From Escarpia spicata (Eukaryota > Annelida > Polychaeta > Sabellida > Siboglinidae), in contig OZ023206.1 in assembly GCA_963995525.1 (NCBI GenBank), positions 43,135,178-43,199,177 on the forward strand: a DNA stretch of 64,000 bases, written 5' to 3'. A model generated the notes under the pieces. That model saw only the letters and a program-made list of their open reading frames with translations, was not told the DNA's origin and did no database searches. Made by a program: the position numbers and the translations under genes. This document shows positions 10,087 through 21,676 of the stretch, one piece after another. The first letter of the stretch is position 1, and every line of letters begins with the position of its first letter.

Positions 10087-12042
10087 TTTATGCATATCAC
10101 AGCATAACGGTATTTTAAGTGCACTTTTTTCGGCGGACGGATCCTTAATGTGGTCTTACCCCAAATATATGTTTTGCATGTTACAAATCTTCACGAAGGC
10201 TAGACTGATATCAAGTTACACACATAACTAGATTAACCACAAATGGGAATGCATGTTACCGTTTTATCTCCGTCACGTAAGTTACAAGAACATATTACGT
10301 AAGTTATAGGTGTGAAAACTCATCCCCATTTGATGTTTTATCTTGTCTAAAGCAGCAGTACATTCAGTACTCACGAGACAAACATATCCCATGTGAAAGT
10401 GTTCGAACACAATTTATGCATATCACAGCATAACGGTATTTTAAGTGGACTTTTTTCGGCGGACGGATCCTTAATGTGGTCTTACCCCAAATAGATGTTT
10501 TGCATGTTACACATCTTCACGAAGGCTAGACTGATATCAAGCTACACACATAACTAGATTAACCACAAATGGGAATGCATGTTACCGTTTTATCTCCGTC
10601 ACGTAAGTTACAAGAACATATTACGTAAGTTATAGGTGTTAAAACTCTTCCCCATTTGATGTTTTATCTTGTCTAAAGCAGCAGTACATTCAGTACTCAC
10701 GAGACAAACATGTCCCATGTCAAAGTGTTCGAACACAATTTATGCTTATCACAGCATAACGGTATTTTAAGTGGACTTTTTTCGGCGGACGGATCCTTAA
10801 TGTGGTCTTACCCCAAATATATGTTTTGCATGTTACAAATGTTCACGAAGGCTAGACTGATATCAAGCTACACACATAACTAGATTAACCACAAATGGGA
10901 ATGCATGTTACCGTTTTATCTCCGTCACGTAAGTTACAAGAACATATTACGTAAGTTATAGGTGTGAAAACTCATCCCCATTTGATGTTTTATCTTGTCT
11001 AAAGCAGCAGTACATTCAGTACTCACGAGACAAACATGTCCCATGTCAAAGTGTTCGAACACAATTTATGCATATCATAGCATAACGGTATTTTAAGTGA
11101 ACTTTTTTCGGCGGACGGATCCTTAATGTGGTCTTACCCCAAATATATGTTTTGCATGTTACAAATCTTCACGAAGGCTAGACTGATATCAAGCTACACA
11201 CATAACTAGATTAACCACAAATGGGAATGCATGTTACCGTTTTATCTCCGTCACGTAAGTTACAAGAACATATTACGTAAGTTATAGGTGTGAAAACTCA
11301 TCCCCATTTGATGTTTTATCTTGTATAAAGCAGCAGTACATTCAGTACTCACGAGACAAACATGTCCCATGTCAAAGTGTTCGAACACAATTTATGCATA
11401 TCACAGCATAACGGTATTTTAAGTGCACTTTTTTCGGCGGACGGATCCTTAATGTGGTCTTACCCCAAATATATGTTTTGCATGTTACAAATCTTCACGA
11501 AGGCTAGACTGATATCAAGCTACAAACATAACTAGATTAACCACAAATGGGAATGCATGTTACCGTTTTATCTCCGTCACGTAAGTTACAAGAACATATT
11601 ACGTAAGTTATAGGTGTTAAAACTCATCCCCATTTGATGTTTTATCTTGTCTAAAGCAGCAGTACATTCAGTACTCACGAGACAAACATGTCCCATGTCA
11701 AAGTGTTCGAACACAATTTATGCATATCACAGAATAACGGTATTTTAAGAGCACTTTTTTCGGCGGACGGATCCTTAATGTGGTCTTACCCCAAATATAT
11801 GTTTTGCATGTTACAAATCTTCACGAAGGCTAGACTGATATCAAGCTACACACATAACTAGATTAACCACAAATGGGAATGCATGTTACCGTTTTATCTC
11901 CGTCACGTAAGTTACAAGAACATATTACGTAAGTTATAGGTGTGAAAACTCATCCCCATTTGATGTTTTATCTTGTCTAAAGCAGCAGTACATTCAGTAC
12001 TCACGAGACAAACATGTCCCATGTCAAAGTGTTCGAACACAA
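10087..12042 (+). repeat. Alpha block between the two copies of duplication A (six monomers)
   Basis: The monomers start at 10087, 10413, 10739, 11065, 11391 and 11717. The 10413 and 10739 copies are the TTACACATC / TGCTTATCAC pair, and 11065 has CATATCATAG with CTTGTATAAAG. At this point the pair is followed by ordinary alpha and not by the inversion, as at the left edge of the window. Private bases include CATGTGAAAG (about 10391), TTACAAATGTTCACG (10844 region), CTACAAACAT (about 11520) and CAGAATAACGG (about 11730). Confidence 0.82.
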
Positions 12043-15000
12043 TTTATGCATATCACAGCATAACGGTATTTTAAGAGCACTTTTTTCGGCGGACGGATCC
12101 TTAATGTGGTCTTACCCCAAATAGATGTTTTGCATGTTACAAATCTTCACGAAGGCTAGACTGATATCAAGCTACACACATAACTAGATTAACCACAAAT
12201 GGGAATGCATGTTACCGTTTTATCTCCGTCACGTAAGTTACAAGAACATATTACGTAAGTTATAGGTGTGAAAACTCATCCCCATTTGATGTTTTATCTT
12301 GTCTAAAGCAGCAGTACATTCAGTACTCACGAGACAAACATGTCCCATGTCAAAGTGTTCGAACAAAATTTATGCATATCACAGCATAACGGTATTTTAA
12401 GTGCACTTTTTTCGGCGGACGGATCCTTAATGTGGTCTTACCCCAAATAGATGTTTTGCATGTTACAAATCTTCACGAAGGCTAGACTGATATCAAGCTA
12501 CACACATAACTAGATTAACCACAAATGGGAATGCATGTTACCGTTTTATCTCCGTCACGTAAGTTACAAGAACATATTACGTAAGTTATAGGTGTTAAAA
12601 CTCAACCCCATTTGATGTTTTATCTTGTCTAAAGCAGCAGTACATTCAGTACTCACGAGACAAACATGTCCCATGTCAAAGTGTTCGAACACAATTTATG
12701 CATATCACAGCATAACGGTATTTTAAGTGCACTTTTTTCGGCGGACGGATCCTTAATGTGGTCTTACCCCAAATAGATGTTTTGCATGTTACAAATCTTC
12801 ACGAAGGCTAGACTGATATCAAGCTACACACATAACTAGATTAACCACAAATGGGAATGCATGTTACCGTTTTATCTCCTTCACGTAAGTTACAAGAACA
12901 TATTACGTAAGTTATAGGTGTGAAAACTCATCCCCATTTGATGTTTTATCTTGTCTAAAGCAGCAGTACATTCAGTACTCACGAGACAAACATGTCCCAT
13001 ATCAAAGTGTTCGAACAAAATTTATGCATATCACAGCATATCGGTATTTTAAGTGCACTTTTTTCGGCGGACGGATCCTTAATGTGGTCTTACCCCAAAT
13101 AGATGTTTTGCATGTTACAAATCTTCACGAATGCTAGACTGATATCAAGCTACACACATAACTAGATTAACCACAAATGGGAATGCATGTTACCGTTTTA
13201 TCTCCGTCACGTAAGTTACAAGAACATATTACGTAAGTTATAGGTGTTAAAACTCATCCCCATTTGATGTTTTATCTTGTCTAAAGCAGCAGTACATTCA
13301 GTACTCACGAGACAAACATGTCCCATGTCAAAGTGTTCGAACACAATTTATGCATATCACAGCATAACGGTATTTTAAGTGCACTTTTTTCGGCGGACAG
13401 ATCCTTAATGTGGTCTTACCCCAAATATATGTTTTGCATGTTACAAATCTTCACGAAGGCTAGACTGATATCAAGCTACACACATAACTAGATTAACCAC
13501 AAATGGGAATGCATGTTACCGTTTTATCTCCGTCACGTAAGTTACAAGAACATATTACGTAAGTTATAGGTGTGAAAACTCATCCCCATTTGATGTTTTA
13601 TCTTGTCTAAAGCAGCAGTACATTCAGTACTCACGAGACAAACATATCCCATGTCAAAGTGTTCGAACACAATTTATGCATATCACAGCATAACGGTATT
13701 TTAAGTGGACTTTTTTCGGCGGACGGATCCTTAATGTGGTCTTACCCCAAATAGATGTTTTGCATGTTACACATCTTCACGAAGGCTAGACTGATATCAA
13801 GCTACACACATAACTAGATTAACCACAAATGGGAATGAATGTTACCGTTTTATCTCCGTCACGTAAGTTACAAGAACATATTACGTAAGTTATAGGTGTT
13901 AAAACTCTTCCCCATTTGATGTTTTATCTTGTCTAAAGCAGCAGTACATTCAGTACTCACGAGACAAACATGTCCCATGTCAAAGTGTTCGAACACAATT
14001 TATGCTTATCACAGCATAACGGTATTTTAAGTGGACTTTTTTCGGCGGACGGATCCTTAATGTGGTCTTACCCCAAATATATGTTTTGCATGTTACAAAT
14101 CTTCACGAAGGCTAGACTGATATCAAGCTACACACATAACTAGATTAACCACAAATGGGAATGCATGTTACCGTTTTATCTCCGTCACGTAAGTTACAAG
14201 AACATATTACGTAAGTTATAGGTGTGAAAACTCATCCCCATTTGATGTTTTATCTTGTCTAAAGCAGCAGTACATTCAGTACTCACGAGACAAACATGTC
14301 CCATGTCAAAGTGTTCGAACACAATTTATGCATATCATAGCATAACGGTATTTTAAGTGAACTTTTTTCGGCGGACGGATCCTTAATGTGGTCTTACCCC
14401 AAATATATGTTTTGCATGTTACAAATCTTCACGAAGACTAGACTGATATCAAGCTACACACATAACTAGATTAACCACAAATGGGAATGCATGTTACCGT
14501 TTTATCTCCGTCACGTAAGTTACAAGAACATATTACGTAAGTTATAGGTGTTAACTGTATGTACTGCTGCTTTAGACAAGATACATTCAGTACTCACGAT
14601 GCAAACATGTCCCATTTCAAAGTGTTCAAACAAAATTTATGCATATCACAGCAAAACGGTATATGTAGTGCACTTTTTCGGCGGACGGATCCTGAATGTG
14701 GTCTTACCCCAAATAGATGTTCTGCATGTTACAAATCTTCACGGAAGCTAGACTGATATCAAGCTACACACATAACTAGATTAACCACAAATGTGAATGC
14801 ATGTTACCGTTTTATTTCCGTCACGTAAGTTACAAGAACCTATTACGCAAGTTATAGATGTGAAATCTCATCACCATTTGATGTTTTATCTTGTCTAATG
14901 CAGCAGTACATTCAGTACTCATGAGACAAACATGTCCCATGTCAAAGTGTTCGAACAAAATTTACGCAAATCACAACAAAACGGTATTTGTAGTGCACTT

Positions 15001-15621
15001 TTTCGGCGGACGGATCCTGAATGAGGTCTTACCACAAATAGATGTTCTGTATGTTACAAATCATCACGAAGGCTAGACTGATATCAAACTACACACATAA
15101 CTAGATTACCCACAAATGGGAATGCATGTTACCGTTTTATCTCCGTCACGTAAGTTACAAGAACATATTACGTAAGTTATAGGTGTAAAAACTTATCCCC
15201 ATTTGATGTTTTATCTTGGATAATGCAGCAGTACATTCAGTACTAACGAGACAAACATGTCCCATGTTAAAGTGTTCGAATTTTTTTTGGTATATCACAG
15301 ATAACGGTATTTTAAGTGCACTTTTTCGGCGGACGGATCATGAATGTGGTCTTACCCCAAATATATGTTCTGCACGTTACAAATCTTCACGGAAGCTAGA
15401 CTGATATCAAGCTACACACATAACTAGATTAACCACAAATGGGAATGCATGTTACCGTTTTATCTCCGTCACGTAAGTTACAAGAACATATTACGTAAGT
15501 TATAGGTGTGAAAACTCATCCCCATTTGATGTTTTATCTTGTCTAAAGCAGCAGTACATTCAGTACTCACGAGACAAACATGTCCCATGTCAAAGTGTTC
15601 GAACACAATTTATGCATATCA
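12043..15621 (+). repeat. Segmental duplication A, copy 2 (about 3.6 kb)
   Basis: This is the second copy of 6521-10099 at offset 5522. Alpha monomers start at 12043, 12369, 12695, 13021, 13347, 13673, 13999 and 14325, then come the micro-inversion, beta (14891) and gamma (15216). Differences from copy 1 include CAGCATATCGG (13030s), ATATCAAAG (about 13000), TCTCCTTCACG (about 12877) and GACAGATCC (about 13396). Confidence 0.85.
14554..14582 (-). repeat. 29-bp micro-inversion, copy 2
   Basis: It is identical to the copy at 9032-9060, and also has alpha sequence upstream and a delta-like monomer downstream. It sits 5522 bp from copy 1, so it was carried by segmental duplication A. The upstream alpha monomer has the private variant CACGAAGACTAGAC. 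Confidence 0.9.
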
Positions 15622-15837
15622 TAGCATAACGGTATTTTAAGTGAACTTTTTTCGGCGGACGGATCCTTAATGTGGTCTTACCCCAAATATATGTTTTGCA
15701 TGTTACAAATCTTCACGAAGACTAGACTGATATCAAGCTACACACATAACTAGATTAACCACAAATGGGAATGCATGTTACCGTTTTATCTCCGTCACGT
15801 AAGTTACAAGAACATATTACGTAAGTTATAGGTGTTA

Positions 15838-15866
15838 ACTGTATGTACTGCTGCTTTAGACAAGAT
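15838..15866 (-). repeat. 29-bp micro-inversion, copy 3
   Basis: This copy lies 1284 bp after copy 2 and shares its private upstream variant CACGAAGACTAGAC (about 15714) and the downstream variants CCTATTACGCAAG (about 16122). It therefore arose by tandem duplication of copy 2, and not by a new inversion. Confidence 0.9.
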
Positions 15867-16499
15867 ACATTCAGTACTCACGATGCAAACATGTCCCATT
15901 TCAAAGTGTTCAAACAAAATTTATGCATATCACAGCAAAACGGTATATGTAGTGCACTTTTTCGGCGGACGGATCCTGAATGTGGTCTTACCCCAAATAG
16001 ATGTTCTGCATGTTACAAATCTTCACGGAAGCTAGACTGATATCAAGCTACACACATAACTAGATTAACCACAAATGTGAATGCATGTTACCGTTTTATT
16101 TCCGTCACGTAAGTTACAAGAACCTATTACGCAAGTTATAGATGTGAAATCTCATCACCATTTGATGTTTTATCTTGTCTAATGCAGCAGTACATTCAGT
16201 ACTCATGAGACAAACATGTCCCATGTCAAAGTGTTCGAACAAAATTTACGCAAATCACAACAAAACGGTATTTGTAGTGCACTTTTTCGGCGGACGGATC
16301 CTGAATGAGGTCTTACCACAAATAGATGTTCTGTATGTTACAAATCATCACGAAGGCTAGACTGATATCAAACTACACACATAACTAGATTACCCACAAA
16401 TGGGAATGCATGTTACCGTTTTATCTCCGTCACGTAAGTTACAAGAACATATTACGTAAGTTATAGGTGTAAAAACTTATCCCCATTTGATGTTTTATC

Positions 16500-17316
16500 T
16501 TGGATAATGCAGCAGTACATTCAGTACTAACGAGACAAACATGTCCCATGTTAAAGTGTTCGAATTTTTTTTGGTATATCACAGATAACGGTATTTTAAG
16601 TGCACTTTTTCGGCGGACGGATCATGAATGTGGTCTTACCCCAAATATATGTTCTGCACGTTACAAATCTTCACGGAAGCTAGACTGATATCAAGCTACA
16701 CACATAACTAGATTAACCACAAATGGGAATGCATGTTACCGTTTTATCTCCGTCACGTAAGTTACAAGAACATATTACGTAAGTTATAGGTGTGAAAACT
16801 CATCCCCATTTGATGTTTTATCTTGTCTAAAGCAGCAGTACATTCAGTACTCACGAGACAAACATGTCCCATGTCAAAGTGTTCGAACACAATTTATGCA
16901 TATCACAGCATAACGGTATTTTAAGTGCACTTTTTTCGGCGGACGGATCCTTAATGTGGTCTTACCCCAAATATATGTTTTGCATGTTACAAATCTTCAC
17001 GAAGGCTAGACTGATATCAAGTTACACACATAACTAGATTAACCACAAATGGGAATGCATGTTACCGTTTTATCTCCGTCACGTAAGTTACAAGAACATA
17101 TTACGTAAGTTATAGGTGTGAAAACTCATCCCCATTTGATGTTTTATCTTGTCTAAAGCAGCAGTACATTCAGTACTCACGAGACAAACATATCCCATGT
17201 GAAAGTGTTCGAACACAATTTATGCATATCACAGCATAACGGTATTTTAAGTGGACTTTTTTCGGCGGACGGATCCTTAATGTGGTCTTACCCCAAATAG
17301 ATGTTTTGCATGTTAC
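16500..17316 (+). repeat. Copy of 9694-10510 (offset 6806 bp)
   Basis: A gamma monomer is followed by alpha monomers with the private variants CAAGTTACACAC (10214 and about 17020) and CATGTGAAAG (10391 and about 17197). The match ends where the first copy has TTACACATC and this one has TTACAAATC. This piece therefore continues the flank of duplication A copy 1 instead of copy 2, which shows more than one exchange event. Confidence 0.8.
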
Positions 17317-17800
17317 AAATCTTCACGAAGGCTAGACTGATATCAAGCTACACACATAACTAGATTAACCACAAATGGGAATGCATGTTACCGTTTTATC
17401 TCCGTCACGTAAGTTACAAGAACATATTACGTAAGTTATAGGTGTTAAAACTCATCCCCATTTGATGTTTTATCTTGTCTAAAGCAGCAGTACATTCAGT
17501 ACTCACGAGACAAACATGTCCCATGTCAAAGTGTTCGAACACAATTTATGCATATCACAGCATAACGGTATTTTAAGTGCACTTTTTTCGGCGGACGGAT
17601 CCTTAATGTGGTCTTACCCCAAATATATGTTTTGCATGTTACAAATCTTCACGAAGGCTAGACTGATATCAAGCTACACACATAACTAGATTAACCACAA
17701 ATGGGAATGCATGTTACCGTTTTATCTCCGTCACGTAAGTTACAAGAACATATTACGTAAGTTATAGGTGTGAAAACTCATCCCCATTTGATGTTTTATC
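17317..17800 (+). repeat. Short alpha stretch
   Basis: This is ordinary alpha sequence linking the previous duplication to the 12-monomer HOR. It has AGTGCAC-type monomers and no private rearrangement that I can see. Confidence 0.75.
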
Positions 17801-20800
17801 TTGTCTAAAGCAGCAGTACATTCAGTACTCACGAGACAAACATATCCTATGTCAAAGTGTTCGAACACAATTTATGCATATCACAGCATAACGGTATTTT
17901 AAGTGGACTTTTTTCGGCGGACGGATCCTTAATGTGGTCTTACCCCAAATAGATGTTTTGCATGTTACACATCTTCACGAAGGCTAGACTGATATCAAGC
18001 TACACACATAACTAGATTAACCACAAATGGGAATGAATGTTACCGTTTTATCTCCGTCACGTAAGTTACAAGAACATATTACGTAAGTTATAGGTGTTAA
18101 AACTCTTCCCCATTTGATGTTTTATCTTGTCTAAAGCAGCAGTACATTCAGTACTCACGAGACAAACATGTCCCATGTCAAAGTGTTCGAACACAATTTA
18201 TGCTTATCACAGCATAACGGTATTTTAAGTGGACTTTTTTCGGCGGACGGATCCTTAATGTGGTCTTACCCCAAATATATGTTTTGCATGTTACAAATCT
18301 TCACGAAGGCTAGACTGATATCAAGCTACACACATAACTAGATTAACCACAAATGGGAATGCATGTTACCGTTTTATCTCCGTCACGTAAGTTACAAGAA
18401 CATATTACGTAAGTTATAGGTGTGAAAACTCATCCCCATTTGATGTTTTATCTTGTCTAAAGCAGCAGTACATTCAGTACTCACGAGACAAACATGTCCC
18501 ATGTCAAAGTGTTCGAACACAATTTATGCATATCATAGCATAACGGTATTTTAAGTGAACTTTTTTCGGCGGACGGATCCTTAATGTGGTCTTACCCCAA
18601 ATATATGTTTTGCATGTTACAAATCTTCACGAAGGCTAGACTGATATCAAGCTACACACATAACTAGATTAACCACAAATGGGAATGCATGTTACCGTTT
18701 TATCTCCGTCACGTAAGTTACAAGAACATATTACGTAAGTTATAGGTGTTAACTGTATGTACTGCTGCTTTAGACAAGATACATTCAGTACTCACGATGC
18801 AAACATGTCCCATTTCAAAGTGTTCAAACAAAATTTATGCTTATCACAGCAAAACGGTATATGTAGTGCACTTTTTCGGCGGACGGATCCTGAATGTGGT
18901 CTTACCCCAAATAGATGTTCTGCATGTTACAAATCTTCACGGAAGCTAGACTGATATCAAGCTACACACATAACTAGATTAACCACAAATGTGAATGCAT
19001 GTTACCGTTTTATTTCCGTCACGTAAGTTACAAGAACATATTACGTAAGTTATAGATGTGAAATCTCATCACCATTTGATGTTTTATCTTGTCTAATGCA
19101 GCAGTACATTCAGTACTCATGAGACAAACATGTCCCATGTCAAAGTGTTCGAACAAAATTTACGCAAATCACAGCAAAACGGTATTTGTAGTGCACTTTT
19201 TCGGCGGACGGATCCTGAATGAGGTCTTACCACAAATAGATGTTCTGCATGTTACAAATCATCACGAAGGCTAGACTGATATCAAACTACACACATAACT
19301 AGATTACCCACAAATGGGAATGCATGTTACCGTTTTATCTCCGTCACGTAAGTTACAAGAACATATTACGTAAGTTATAGGTGTAAAAACTTATCCCCAT
19401 TTGATGTTTTATCTTGGATAATGCAGCAGTACATTCAGTACTAACGAGACAAACATGTCCCATGTTAAAGTGTTCGAATTTGTTTTGGTATATCACAGAT
19501 AACGGTATTCTAAGTGCACTTTTTCGGCGGACGGATCATGAATGTGGTCTTACCCCAAATATATGTTCTGCACGTTACAAATCTTCACGGAAGCTAGACT
19601 GATATCAAGCTACACACATAACTAGATTTACCACAAATGTGAATGCATGTTACCGTTTTATTTCCGTCACGTAAGTTACAAGAACATATTACGTAAGTTA
19701 TAGATGTGAAATCTCATCACCATTTGATGTTTTATCTTGTCTAATGCAGCAGTACATTCAGTATTAACGAGACAAACATGTCCCATGTTAAAGTGTTCGA
19801 ATTTTTTTTGGTATATCACAGATAACGGTATTTTAAGTGCACTTTTTCGGCGGACGGATCATGAATGTGGTCTTACCCCAAATATATGTTCTGCATGTTA
19901 CAAATCTTCACGGAAGCTAGACTGATATCAAGCTACACACATAACTAGATTAACCACAAATGGGAATGCATGTTACCGTTTTATTTCTGTCACGTAAGTT
20001 ACAAGAACATATTACGTACGTTATAGGTGTAAAAACTCATCCCCATTTGATGTTTTATCTTGGATAATGCAGCAGTACATTCAGTACTAACGAGAAAAAC
20101 ATGTCCCATGTTAAAGTGTTCGAATTTTTTTTCGTGTATCACAGATAACGGTATTTTAAGTGCACTTTTTCTGTGGACTGATCATGAATGTGGTTTTACC
20201 CCAAATAGATGTTCTGCATGTTACAAATCTTCACGGAAGCTAGACTGATGTCAAGCTACATACATAACTAGATTAACCACAAATGGGAATGCATGTTACC
20301 GTTTTATCTCCGTCACGTAAGTTACAAGAACATATTACGTAAGTTATAGATGTGAAATCTCATCACCATTTGATGTTTTATCTTGTCTAATGCAGCAGTA
20401 CATTCAGTACTAACGAGACAAACATGTCCCATGTTAAAGTGTACGAATTTTTTTTGGTATATCACAGATAACGGTATTTTAAGTGCACTTTTTCGGCGGA
20501 CGGATCATGAATGTGGTCTTACCCCAAATAGATGTTCTGCATGTTACAAATCTTCACGGAAGCTAGACTGATATCAAGCTACACACATAACTAGATTAAC
20601 CACAAATGTGAATGCATGTTACCGTTTTATTTCCGTCACGTAAGTTACAAGAACATATTACGTAAGTTATAGATGTGAAATCTCATCACCATTTGATGTT
20701 TTATCTTGTCTAATGCAGCAGTACATTCAGTACTCATGAGACAAACATGTCCCATGTCAAAGTAATCGAACAAAATTTATGCAAATCACAGCAAAACGGT

Positions 20801-21676
20801 ATTTGTAGTGCACTTTTTCGGCGGACGGATCCTGAATGAGGTCTTACCACAAATAGATGTTCTGTATGTTACAAATCATCACGAAGGCTAGACTGATATC
20901 AAACTACACACATAACTAGATTACCCACAAATGGGAATGCATGTTACCGTTTTATCTCCGTCACGTAAGTTACAAGAACATATTACGTAAGTTATAGGTG
21001 TAAAAACTTATCCCCATTTGATGTTTTATCTTGGATAATGCAGCAGTACATTCAGTACTAACGAGACAAACATGTCCCATGTTAAAGTGTTCGAATTATT
21101 TTTTTTATATCACAGATAACGGTATTTTAAGTGCACTTTTTCGGCGGACTGATCATGAATGTGGTCTTACCCCAAATAGATGTTCTGCACGTTACAAATC
21201 TTCACGGAAGCTAGACTGATATCAAGCTACACACATAACTAGATTAACCACAAATGGGAATTCATGTTACCGTTTTATCTCCGTCACGTAAGTTACAAGA
21301 ACATAATACGTAAGTTATAGGTGTAAAAACTCATCCCAATTTGATGTTTTATCTTGGATAATGCAGCAGTACATTGAGTACTAACGAGACAAACATGTCC
21401 GATGTTAAAGTGTTCGAATTTTTTTTTGTATATCACAGATAACGGTATTTTAAGAGCACTTTTTCGGCGGACGGATCATGAATATGGTCTTACCCCAAAT
21501 AGATGTTCTGCATGTTACAAATCTTCACGGAAGCTAGACTGATATCAAGCTACACACATAACTAGATTAACCACAAATGGGAATGCATGTTACCGTTTTA
21601 TCTCCGTCACGTAAGTTACAAGAACATATTACGTAAGTTATAGGTGTGAAAACTCATCCCCATTTGATGTTTTATC
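17801..21676 (+). repeat. 12-monomer mixed HOR, copy 1 (3876 bp)
   Basis: Using the start of CTTGTCT/CTTGGAT as anchor, units begin at 17801, 18127, 18453, the inversion unit (about 18779), 19089 (beta), 19414 (gamma), 19737 (beta/gamma chimera), 20060 (gamma), 20383 (chimera), 20706 (beta with AAAGTAATCGAAC), 21031 (gamma) and 21354 (gamma). The set repeats exactly 3876 bp later. Private bases are shared by both copies, for example GTATTCTAAG in the 19414 unit and GTATTAACGAG in the 19737 unit. Confidence 0.9.
18752..18780 (-). repeat. 29-bp micro-inversion, copy 4
   Basis: The inversion is identical to the others and forms part of the first 12-monomer HOR. The downstream delta-like monomer has TGCTTATCAC where the others have TGCATATCAC. 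Confidence 0.9.

Larger units (their letters stand above)
6521..10099 (+). repeat. Segmental duplication A, copy 1 (about 3.6 kb)
   Basis: This block, made of seven alpha monomers, the two marker copies with TTACACATC and TGCTTATCAC, the micro-inversion, one beta and one gamma, recurs 5522 bp downstream at 12043-15621. Shared private variants include CACGAATGCTAG (about 7607 and 13129), GGGAATGAATG (8311 and 13833) and the inversion junction. The copies differ at scattered single bases, for example CTCAACCCC near 12601 against CTCATCCCC. They diverge at 10100/15622 (CACAG against CATAG). Confidence 0.85.
14331..16898 (+). repeat. 1284-bp tandem duplication (four monomers, two copies)
   Basis: The unit is alpha, inversion/delta-like, beta and gamma, with copies at about 14331-15614 and 15615-16898. 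Shared private variants are GAAGACTAG, CCTATTACGCAAG and CACAACAAAACGG. The two halves look identical where I compared them, so the event is recent. Sequence similarity at this offset starts near 14112 and ends near 16905, where the two copies differ (CATAG against CACAG). Confidence 0.85.
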
